64,000 nucleotides of DNA from Anaerolineales bacterium (GTDB taxonomy: Bacteria > Chloroflexota > Anaerolineae > Anaerolineales > Villigracilaceae): contig JACKAW010000007.1 in the NCBI GenBank assembly GCA_020634885.1, positions 128,182-192,181 of the forward strand. Reading direction: 5' to 3'. The position numbers were made by a program, and so were the translations under genes. Numbering within the stretch: the first letter of the stretch is position 1; each line of letters starts with the position of its first letter. This document shows positions 10,622 to 19,300 of this stretch, one piece after another. The notes beneath the pieces were generated by a model. That model was given only the letters and a program-made list of their open reading frames with translations, was not told the DNA's origin and ran no database searches.

Positions 10622-11279
10622 CTTGTTATATTACTTTGATATTCTCTATCCCTTTCAAGACCGGGTGATAAAAGTTATTAGTCAAGTCGATACAGAATTC
10701 TATTTATCAGGTGGAACCGCCGCGTCACGAGGCTATCTTGAACATCGATTTTCAGATGATTTGGACTATTTTGTCAATGATGATGATCAATTTGGGCTAT
10801 GGACTGAAAGGTTGTTACAAGTCCTAAACTCTCGGTGGAAATGTGAAGTGATTCAAAAGGAAGAACGATTTGCTCGCTTCAATATCATCGAAGAAGAGAA
10901 CATGCTCAAGATCGAGTTGATTAATGACGTCCCTGCACGAGTTGGAAAGACACAGAAACACCCCATACTTGGACGAATAGATAACGCCGAAAACATCCTT
11001 GCAAATAAGATTACGGCATTACTAGATCGTAATGAACCTAAAGACTTGGCGGATATATGGGGATTTTGTTGTGTAAAAGGATTGAGTATTCACGATGCAA
11101 TTGTGAACGCCCAGGGAAAGGCAGCAGGTGTCTTTCCTGCCGATCTGGGGCGCGCTTTGTGTTCTGTTACTAAAGAAGATTGGGAAACGATACGTTGGAT
11201 CAATCGACCATCTTTAGACAACTTTTTATCACAATTGAATAAGCTGGGGGAAAGTTTATTACTACCGGGAAGCCTGTAA
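10614..11279 (+). CDS. Nucleotidyl transferase AbiEii/AbiGii-like protein
   Basis: This 221-residue protein has the nucleotidyltransferase signature YLSGGTAASRGYLEHRFSDD followed by LDYF. That gives the GG motif at 33-34 and the metal-binding D49-x-D51. A later KDLADIWGF (about 142-150) is usual in this family. AbiEii toxins transfer nucleotides and are neutralised by a partner encoded just upstream, as here. The pair is AT-rich and enclosed between inverted copies of a 20-bp repeat (10229-10248, 11301-11320), which suggests it entered as a unit. Whether this pair is toxic or a domesticated enzyme cannot be judged. Confidence 0.7.
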   Translation: MDNLLYYFDILYPFQDRVIKVISQVDTEFYLSGGTAASRGYLEHRFSDDLDYFVNDDDQFGLWTERLLQVLNSRWKCEVIQKEERFARFNIIEEENMLKIELINDVPARVGKTQKHPILGRIDNAENILANKITALLDRNEPKDLADIWGFCCVKGLSIHDAIVNAQGKAAGVFPADLGRALCSVTKEDWETIRWINRPSLDNFLSQLNKLGESLLLPGSL

Positions 11280-11300
11280 CCCTTATCCAGTTTTGAAGGT

Positions 11301-11430
11301 GAACAATAAGGGGATTCCACACAGTTAATTTACCTCAGAGCCAGATACTACAACCCCGCCGATGGGAGATTCCAATCCCGGGATACGTGGAGTGGGGATT
11401 ACAATCGTCCCTTGTCCCTGAACCGGTGGA
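11301..11430 (+). repeat. RHS-core inverted repeat, left copy
   Basis: About 125-130 bases are nearly identical, in inverted orientation, to 15181-15311. They encode the end of an RHS core (STQLIYLRARYYNPADGRF). Both copies share the in-frame TAA just before the core segment. The outermost 20 bases also occur at 10229-10248. Confidence 0.85.
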
Positions 11431-12263
11431 TGTATGGATATGCTAATCCTATAAGGTATGTTGATCCAACCGGAATGTATTCGGTTGACGATCTTCCTGT
11501 GGTGTTATTAGATCCGCGCAAATTAGGCTTTTACGCGGGTGAAAATGTAGACCTGCTCCCATATCTTTTTTATCTAAATCCTAATGACTTTTCATTTACA
11601 TCCAGCGTTAGATATAATGCAAACAGCCTGTTGGAAGAGTCTGCTATTAGTGAAATTGCAAAAACCTTGTCCAATGTTATTGGACAAGGTGGTATCCCTA
11701 ATCTTCCCGGAAATGAAAATTACCCAACCAGATTTATAGTGCGATCTCTTGGCATTAATAAGTTTTGGGAAAGATTAATACAGGTAAATGGAAATCCTCA
11801 GAATCTTTTTTCTGCATGGTTTGTTACAGAATCAGTTAATGGTAAGACAATGATTGCTGAAACTTTTCCATTAAGGTCTCCCCAAAATTATTATTCGAGA
11901 GCAACAGTATATTTTGGATCAGTTACTCAAGGAAATGCTAATAGGCTAATACTTCAATCGGATTATGTGCGCTTTCATTTCGGGTTTATCTCTAATTGGG
12001 GCGATATAACGGGTATTTGCACACTATCAAATATTCCTCTTGAATTTAGCATATTTGATACTGGTATACAAAGATCAGATTCCGTTTTCAGAGTTGAGTT
12101 TTCAACTAGACAAACAGGAGCAAAATCAGTTCAAACAACAGGAACCGTAAAATTACTCACCGATCCTAACCCTATAGGTATATTTACCATGAACGGTGAT
12201 TATATTGGTGAAGACTGGAAATTGCATGTACTCGATAAAGAACTTGATATGGTTGGCAGATAA
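11310..12263 (+). pseudogene. Truncated RHS core plus C-terminal toxin-like tip (unknown tip fold)
   Basis: The frame opens after a TAA at 11307-11309. It starts in the middle of an RHS-repeat core (LRARYYNPADGRF, then LNRWMYGYANPIRYVDPTGM, the hallmark DPTG junction). A 260-residue variable tip without a motif I recognise follows. The thousands of residues of a normal RHS shell are missing, and no start codon with a ribosome binding site is seen; a TTG at 11412 is possible. In RHS systems such orphan tips are stored for recombination into the full gene. One base after its stop begins a lipoprotein gene, the position normally held by an immunity gene. The region is AT-rich relative to the flanks. 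Confidence 0.7.
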
Positions 12264-12264
12264 G

Positions 12265-13509
12265 ATGAAAGCACATAAGATTTCTTTATTTCTTTTATGT
12301 GCTTTAGTTGCGGCTTGTTCAGAGAGCCACCCACTTGAAAGTATTTCTTCTAGCGGACATATTGCATTTTGCGGGAAGACAGCAAATTCTGATCGTTTTG
12401 ATATTTATCTTTTGGATTTAACCACTCATAGCATAAAGAATTTGACAAAGGAGTTTATCTATAATATTGACAACTCTTTTGGACACAGCATCGGTTGCAG
12501 CGACGATATGACTCCTTATAGAATATCAGGATTGGAATGGGCGCCTTCTGGGGATTTATTAATCGTAAATGCTAGTGAGCCCTTTTTAACAATCCCATAT
12601 GTAATGGAAATTTCCTTAGATGGAAAAGTTATCAGTATTACTAGACAACGATCTATGTCTCCTAATGAAGCAAATATTCTTGAATGGCCTAATGAATATT
12701 CATGGTCGCCCAGCGAGGACGTGGTTGCTTTTGTTGGGGTAAATAAACCAGATGGTTTTCAAAACCTATTTATTGGTGACTTAAGCAACTGGAAAAATAG
12801 TGCTGATGCTGGAAAAATATTGCAAATCACGAATATAGAACAAGACTGGCCTGGGATTATTTATTCTCCTAGCTGGTCACCAGATGGACAAAAAATTGCT
12901 GTATCAATCAATAGACACTCCAGCGGGGTAGCCATCTTATCTAAAGATGGAGAATCTTCTGTTTTTGTTACAAATGGAAATTACCCCCAACTAAGCAGTG
13001 TTTCTAATCCAACAGATCCTTGGATCAATGTAAAACCGAGCTGGTTTCCAGATAGCAAATCACTGGTCTTTATTGGTGCAATATCGAAGGATAGCCGTAC
13101 GGCATTATTCAGTATCAACAACGATGGAACTGAATTAAGACTCTTGATACCTAATGGGGTATCCAATCCTGTAGTCTCACCTTCTGGGGATTCCATTGCA
13201 TACATTGAATACAGCAGTCATGAAATAAATACTATTGGCAGAATTGTGATCGTCGATACAGATGGAAACCATAAAAAGATAATTGCAACAATAAAGCCTG
13301 ATAATTTTTTTGCCTTAAAGAAATATTACATTCGAGATTTGTCATGGTCGCCAGACGGGAAGTATCTAGTGTTCACTTCGAATAAGAGTGGACAATTTCA
13401 GCTTTATTTAGTTTCGGTGAATGATTCTCAGTTGTTTCAAATTACTAACTTTGATGGAAATGCCGTAAATCCCAAATGGAGACCCACATATTATGATAAT
13501 CTCCCCTAA
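12265..13509 (+). CDS. TolB-like beta-propeller lipoprotein downstream of RHS tip
   Basis: This 414-residue exported lipoprotein has a signal peptide with lipobox LVAAC (Cys near residue 17). Repeated WSPSEDVVAFV, SWSPDGQKIAVS, SWFPDSKSLVFIG and SWSPDGKYLVFTS blocks are typical of WD40/TolB-like propeller blades. I chose the ATG at 12265 because the signal peptide starts there; the longer frame from 12196 has no signal. Its start follows the RHS-tip stop by one base (TAAG-ATG), so the two are coupled. By position it may be the immunity or carrier partner of the tip, but propeller lipoproteins are common and this is inference only. Confidence 0.75.
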   Translation: MKAHKISLFLLCALVAACSESHPLESISSSGHIAFCGKTANSDRFDIYLLDLTTHSIKNLTKEFIYNIDNSFGHSIGCSDDMTPYRISGLEWAPSGDLLIVNASEPFLTIPYVMEISLDGKVISITRQRSMSPNEANILEWPNEYSWSPSEDVVAFVGVNKPDGFQNLFIGDLSNWKNSADAGKILQITNIEQDWPGIIYSPSWSPDGQKIAVSINRHSSGVAILSKDGESSVFVTNGNYPQLSSVSNPTDPWINVKPSWFPDSKSLVFIGAISKDSRTALFSINNDGTELRLLIPNGVSNPVVSPSGDSIAYIEYSSHEINTIGRIVIVDTDGNHKKIIATIKPDNFFALKKYYIRDLSWSPDGKYLVFTSNKSGQFQLYLVSVNDSQLFQITNFDGNAVNPKWRPTYYDNLP

Positions 13510-13530
13510 ACCCACCTTTAGGAGATTATC

Positions 13531-13689
13531 ATGCAAACAGATTTCACCTCATTTTCAAACTGGCTGACCTGCCAGTATCCGCACTCCAGCGCTAGGAAAC
13601 ACTATCATAGTGACCTGGCGCTTTTCTTTTCATGGATGAGTTTTATTCTTCAAAACCTTCCCAGATTACGTAAGTTTCATTTGAAATAA
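13531..13689 (+). pseudogene. N-terminal fragment of a tyrosine recombinase
   Basis: An ATG at 13531 with AGGAG upstream opens MQTDFTSFSNWLTCQYPHSS and continues to YHSDLALFFSWM. This fits the SAM-like core-binding domain at the start of Xer/phage integrases (F-x-x-WL ... S-x-x-T-x-x-x-Y-x-x-DL-x-x-FF-x-W). The match stops at about 13635, where the frame runs antisense into the end of the minus-strand lipoprotein gene. No catalytic R-H-R-Y domain remains. It lies exactly at the meeting point of the two convergent RHS cassettes. Confidence 0.55.
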
Positions 13690-14353
13690 TACTTTCGATT
13701 TGCTCACTTAAGACTATTGATACAATTTGGATTGGTATATTTTGGGGCAATTTCCAATTTGTCTCAAGAAGATGGCTGCATAAATCCCTTTTAAGTGTCC
13801 CAGTCTCTTCGCTAAAACTTACTGTCATTTGCTTTTTAATCCATATGAGCGAAATATAGCAACCGCTTGTCTCTACACCTAAAGGTGTGTAGAAAAAACC
13901 ATTAGGCTCGCCTAATTGTTCTACTGCTTGATCAAAAGATATTTGATAGTTCGGCCAAATATATATACTTTCCAGTGTTTTTTCATAGAATCGCGCATCA
14001 ACACAAGTTTTTCCAGGACTTTCTTTACATTCAGCTAAAACAGACTCGATGTTTTTTGAGGGCAACCTTGTTTCAACCAATTTTAAACTTTCAGGATTAA
14101 TAAACGATAATTCTTTGATTGCTACGATAGCATCTGCGATAGAAGTCTTACCCAGTCTTAGTTCATGCCAGCATGGTGTATCACATGGACTAATTGTTAA
14201 CCAACTTGTATCAAATAGGTTTGGATTTTTACCTGAAAAATCAGGATACATCGGTAATAGATTGTCATTCACGGCTGAAGAATTGCACGACAGTGAAAAT
14301 ATTCCAAATGCAAGTAAACAACTAAGGTATATTGCTAATTTTTTCTTGAACAT
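13643..14353 (-). CDS. Lipoprotein downstream of metalloprotease-type RHS tip
   Basis: This 236-residue predicted lipoprotein has the signal FKKKLAIYLSCLLAFGIFSL followed by SC, with the lipobox Cys near residue 23. The mature part carries several cysteines (SPCDTPCW, AECKESPGKTC) and no family I recognise. It overlaps the upstream RHS-tip gene by 32 bases, so the two are probably translated together. By position it is the candidate immunity protein, mirroring the plus-strand cassette where another lipoprotein follows the tip. AT-rich. Confidence 0.65.
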   Translation of the reverse strand: MFKKKLAIYLSCLLAFGIFSLSCNSSAVNDNLLPMYPDFSGKNPNLFDTSWLTISPCDTPCWHELRLGKTSIADAIVAIKELSFINPESLKLVETRLPSKNIESVLAECKESPGKTCVDARFYEKTLESIYIWPNYQISFDQAVEQLGEPNGFFYTPLGVETSGCYISLIWIKKQMTVSFSEETGTLKRDLCSHLLETNWKLPQNIPIQIVSIVLSEQIESIISNETYVIWEGFEE

Positions 14354-15302
14354 ATTGTTTCCTTATGGGTCCAAGCCCTATAGCATAGCCTTGGTTGAAG
14401 TTGGGATATACATAATATGCAAGAGAATTTGCCCAGTCTTCTGCTCCAGGTCCTGTGAGAACGGGAAAACCTCCAAATCCAGCCGAGTATGGAGGACAGT
14501 TAGCGCCTAATGGGTTATTTACACATGCAAGTGGTGTGTCAGGAGGAAGCTCAGGTCGAATAATTTGATTAGTAGATGGATCAATCGTGTTCCCATATGG
14601 CGCCCAACAAATCCGATTATCAGGAAAACCCACATCTGTGCTTGGGCATAACCATGTGCCTAATGCTACCATCATATTGCGTGATAACTGATTTCCAGTA
14701 CGATAATCCCAAACATGCCCTAGTTCATGGACAATAGTGAATTTTGCATAAGATTCTCCGTTGTCAAATATGTAATTGGGCATTACAACATCTCCCATGA
14801 TAGATAAATATCCTGGAGGAGAAAATGGATGGATTTTCTCAGATGTTATTGCAAATCGCGTAATCGCAACTGTGCTGAATGCTGACCTGAATTTGTTAGC
14901 CCCACCGAGTTTTCTTGAAAGATGGTTTATTGATTCTAATACCAATCTTAGTTCTTCAACATTACGCCAATTTCCGTTTCTCCATTCACAACTAGTTGGA
15001 GCATCAATATACAATCCTCCTGTATGAATAATACTATTCAAATAACCCCAATCCTTTTGTATATATACGCCATAACGATCTCTTAACTTGTCCAAAATGA
15101 TTTCTGCTTCTCTTGACTCGGCTCCTTCTTTAATGAGTCCAGTTGGGTCGGAAAAAATAATTGGATTCCCTTCAACGTACATCCAGCGATTCATGGACAA
15201 GGGACGATTGTAATCCCCACTCCACGTATCCCGTGACTGGAAACGCCCATCGGTGGGGTTGTAGTATCTGGCTCTGAGGTAAATTAACTGTGTGGAATCC
15301 CC
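14322..15302 (-). pseudogene. Truncated RHS core plus zinc-metallopeptidase-like toxin tip
   Basis: The frame opens after the same TAA as in the opposite copy and reads the RHS core end (LRARYYNPTDGRF, then LSMNRWMYVEGNPIIFSDPTG). The tip of about 270 residues contains TIVHELGHVWDYRTG, an HExxH zinc-protease motif, within YAKFTIVHELGHVWDY. Downstream Pro-rich and Cys-containing stretches follow. The bulk of the RHS shell is absent. A TTG at 15200 could start a short product, but without a good ribosome binding site. It overlaps the next lipoprotein gene by 32 bases. It is best read as an orphan tip cassette whose product would be a peptidase toxin if joined to a full RHS protein. Confidence 0.7.
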
Positions 15303-15311
15303 TTATTGTTC
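15181..15311 (-). repeat. RHS-core inverted repeat, right copy, with 20-bp boundary repeat
   Basis: This is the inverted partner of 11301-11430. The reverse complement begins GAACAATAAGGGGATTCCAC at 15311. Differences are few and mainly silent or conservative (for example Ala to Thr in NPxDGRF). Confidence 0.85.
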
Positions 15312-15326
15312 TTTCCCCGTAAAAAA

Positions 15327-16364
15327 CTACACGTTCAAATCTTTCCGAAGCGATTGAGTTAATTCGGTTCTTTCTGCATCTGGCAAAAAGGAGGAATGTG
15401 CCGCGAGAACCGTCATCTTCTTCAAGACATCCAACGAAACATTCAACTTCTCATGGATCGCCTGAACCTCATGCGAAAGCGTAATGCGCGAAACGCTCGG
15501 GTCATCGGTATTGACCGTAACCTTCAACCCGGCTGCCAGCATTTGCGGCAACGGATGCTTTTCAAACTGATTCACCACACCCGATTGAAAGTTACTGGTA
15601 ACACACACCTCAAAGGTCAAGCCGCGCTCTTTTGCCAGCGCGGTTACATTCGCATCTTCCAACACGCGCACCCCATGACCGATCCGCTCTGCGCCGAGGT
15701 TCTCAATGGCATCACGCACATTTTCAGCGCCGCCCCACTCCCCGGCATGGATGGTGATATGCAGCCCCGATTGCGCGGCTTCCTTGAAAATGCCATAAAA
15801 CGGATTCGCCTTGAATTCCGCTTCATTCCCGGCAAGATCCAAACCGACCATGCCGCGATCTTTATAAGAAGCCGCCAGCCACGCCACCTGCTCGGCAAGG
15901 TCTGGGCTTTCATGGCGGTTCACAGAAGCGATCAACCCCACCTTAATGCCAGTATCCTTCGCCGCCGCTTGCGCACTGGTCATTACCCAATCCATCACAT
16001 CATGCAGCGGAAACCCCTCAGCGCGGCTCAATGCCACAGGGGTGAAGCGTAATTCCAAATAACGAATGTTGTCATGCGCGGCATCTTCCACCGCCTCGCG
16101 GGTAATACGGTGAATCACATCCGGCGATTTATAGAACAGGCGCAGGGTCTTGAACTTTTCAAGAAAATTATGAAAGGTCATCGGGTCGCGGTCTTGCACC
16201 TGCACCAACCCGCTCAAATTCAACAACGAAACCGGCACCGTCACCCCATGCTTGCGCGCAATATCCAGCATGGTCGATAAACGCAACGACCCCTCCAAAT
16301 GGCGGTGAAGTTCCACCTTTGGAAGGGCATGATATGGATTTTTAGGAGCGGTCTTTTCTGCCAA
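15327..16364 (-). CDS. add: Adenosine deaminase
   Basis: This 345-residue purine-salvage enzyme converts adenosine to inosine. Metal and catalytic motifs are present: ELHRHLEGSLR near the N-terminus, HAGEWGG, ERIGHGVR and NTDDPSVS. The start appears to be TTG at 16362-16364, with GAGGA five bases upstream; no ATG is available before the HRHLEG motif. It lies 11 bases after secA on the same strand, so the two are probably co-transcribed. Its end abuts the RHS island, whose right repeat begins just beyond. Confidence 0.9.
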   Translation of the reverse strand: MAEKTAPKNPYHALPKVELHRHLEGSLRLSTMLDIARKHGVTVPVSLLNLSGLVQVQDRDPMTFHNFLEKFKTLRLFYKSPDVIHRITREAVEDAAHDNIRYLELRFTPVALSRAEGFPLHDVMDWVMTSAQAAAKDTGIKVGLIASVNRHESPDLAEQVAWLAASYKDRGMVGLDLAGNEAEFKANPFYGIFKEAAQSGLHITIHAGEWGGAENVRDAIENLGAERIGHGVRVLEDANVTALAKERGLTFEVCVTSNFQSGVVNQFEKHPLPQMLAAGLKVTVNTDDPSVSRITLSHEVQAIHEKLNVSLDVLKKMTVLAAHSSFLPDAERTELTQSLRKDLNV

Positions 16365-16375
16365 ACAAATCCTCG

Positions 16376-19300
16376 TTACGAACGGCGGCGACGCTTCTTC
16401 TTCGAACCAGAGTCACCGATCTCGATCTGCGTTTCAGTCGGCACAGAAGCAGCTTCAGCCGTTTCAATCGGAGTGATCTCAACCCGGCGCGGTCTTGCCG
16501 CAAACGCACGGCTGATCACCAACCCGCGCACTTCTTCAAGAAGTTGAGCAAACATTTCCGAAGCCTGTCCTTTGTATTGTACCAGCGGGTCACGTTGAGC
16601 ATAAGCCTCCAACCCAATGGAAATACGCAGGGCTTCCACCTTTGTAAGATATTCCACCCATAATTCACTGAACGCACCCAACAACAACTGGCGATGGACT
16701 TCATTCAAAACATATTTTCCAATTGCAGAGGAAAGCTGCGCCGCCTCTTCCTCATTCAGGCTTGAGAAAGCGTCAGTGAGTCTCGCCTCACCGAAAGCGA
16801 TTCGCGCCGCCGGACCAAAATCTGCCAGCTTGGCAGCGTTCTGGCTCAAGCGGGTGAACTCACTCTGCCCCCACGTTTCACGCAAGGATTCTTCCGCCTG
16901 CTCAAGGTGCGACATCACCTCATCGGCAATGTCTTCCGCATCCCTGCCCCCAAGCAATTGCGCGGCATAAAAAGCGTAGGCAAAGCGTGTGTAAACCTGC
17001 TTTACCTGTTTGTGTGTTCTCTGGTCAAACGCAGTCCGCTGCCCTTGTGAAAGGGTAATGAGCAAACGCAATTTACCCGAAGTAGTGGAAACATCTTCAC
17101 GCTGCAACAACAAGTCAATATCTCGGGCAATTTGGGCATTCAGTCTTTTCTTCTTTGCCTCAAATGCCGCTTGAGTCGTTCCGAGCAGCACATCTGTGAG
17201 TTCGTCCCAATCTGAAGGCAGGGGATTTTGCCACTGCACCTGTTCGCCAAGGCGGTTCTGAATGGCGCCAATGACACGTGCCGCGCTAATGCCCGTCAAC
17301 TGCGAGGCGACCATTCCTTGAATTTCGTCCTTCGCTTCTTCCGGGTCATCTGCCAGTTTCTTCAACAAGTCATTGTTTGGACGCAGAGCAAGCCGCGCAA
17401 AGGTATTGATCTCTTCGATCAGTTTTTGCGGTTTGGGGTTATCTTCGCGGTCTCCCAAAGTCTGGAAGAATGCATCGAGGGTATCTTCTCGTTCCGAGAT
17501 CTGCATCTCAAGAGTTTCGCCCGTGCGTTCAATAAGTTGGTCAATGGCATGGAGGGCGTGAGCGTATTCGGCGTCAATAGATTTGGCAACAACGTCCAAC
17601 GTAGAACGTTTAACCTCCTCTTTTTCAGTTCCACGAATTTGGTCAAGCAATAACTTAAACCCATACGACGGATACAGACCGTTCTTTGAATCAAATGCCG
17701 GTTGAACCTGGTCCAGCCATGCCAGTAAACGCCACGGACCTTCTTCATCTGCCAGACCAACTTCTACACGTTTGGTCACTTCGGCATCGAGCATTTCCGC
17801 CACATCGCGGCTCAAATCTTCTTTTACAAAGATCTTGTCACGCTGCAGGTAAATTTGCTGTCGCTGTGTATTCAACACATCGTCATATTCCAGCAAATGT
17901 TTGCGGACATCGAAGTTCGCGCCTTCGATGCGGTGCTGCGATTGTTCGATGACGCTTGCAACCAGGCGGGCTTCCAGCGGGAGTGAATCATCCACTTTGA
18001 GGCGTTCCATCAAAGCGCTGACCTGCTGCCCACCCTGCACACGCATCAGGTCATCTTCAAGCGAAAGATAAAAGCGGGAAGAACCCGGGTCACCCTGACG
18101 GGCAGCACGTCCGCGCAACTGGTTATCGATGCGGCGGGCTTCGTGGCGTTCGGAGCCGATGACGTGCAAACCGCCAAGTTCCTTCACGCGTTCCATATCT
18201 TCAAAATATTGAAGGAAACTCTTAACCTCGGCTTCATACAAACCGTAATTCGATGGGTCAATGGTCTTCAGCGCGGCACGGCGTTCATCGTGGGTCATAT
18301 CGAACGGGTCATTTGAACCGTTCTTTCCCAACACACGGTTGACCGCAGAGATCACTTCTTCGGCAAGCTCACCGCCGAGTTTAATATCCACACCACGCCC
18401 TGCCATGTTGGTGGCGATGGTCACTGCGCCGAAAGCGCCCGCGCCCGCAATGATCTGCGATTCTTCGGTATGGCGGCGGGCATTCAAAACTTCGTGCATC
18501 ACCCCGCCCTGAAATATTTTCTTGAGGCGGTCTTTTGTGGTTTCCGGCACACGCAGAATTTCACACAAGGTTTGCAGGTTGGTTTCGTCATCAAGACTGA
18601 TGTTCGTCAAGCCATGCGGTTTTATGAAGGCACGCAAAGCATCAGGGGTGATGCGGTCAATGGGCTGGTTAAAAGGCACGAGGTCCGCAATGAGCCGCCC
18701 GTCTTCATCAATATTATTGGCGCGGACGTAGTGATCGCGCACCAGCAGGTATTGCATCAATCGGCGGACGGGTTCAGCCTTGAGGCGGTTTGAAAGCAGT
18801 TCAGAAGATTCAACCGAGGTGGTACCCACAAGCATTGGACGACCCAATGCGTTGAAGCGCACGATCTCCTGCACAATGGCACGCAGTTTGGCTTCGACAG
18901 TTCGGTAGATCACATCGGGGTAATCTTTACGACGATAGAAAAGCGGCTCGGTCTCGCCCGCTTTTGTGAAATACGAATAGGTGTAGCCCTCTTCGTCCTT
19001 GGCTTTGACCTCGGTCAAAGGCGCTTCTTTTCCATAGGAAAGATATTCAAGGTTCGGCGAGATCGGCGCCACTTCGATGGAATAGATCTTATTAAATTCT
19101 TCGGCTTCGGTGAGCGCGGTACCGGTCATACCTGCCAGTTTCTGGTACATGCGGTAGTAGTTCTGCAATGTGACTGTGGCATAGGTAACCGACTCTGGCT
19201 CAACCTTCACGCCTTCTTTGGCTTCCACAGCTTGATGAAGACCATCGCTCCATCTTCGCCCGGGCATAAGCCGCCCGGTAGACTCATCCACGATGACGAC

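Noticed and set aside
10229..15311. Insertion sequence or transposon
   Set aside because: Inverted repeats are present, but no transposase is encoded and the long repeats are RHS coding sequence. Recombination of RHS cassettes explains them better.
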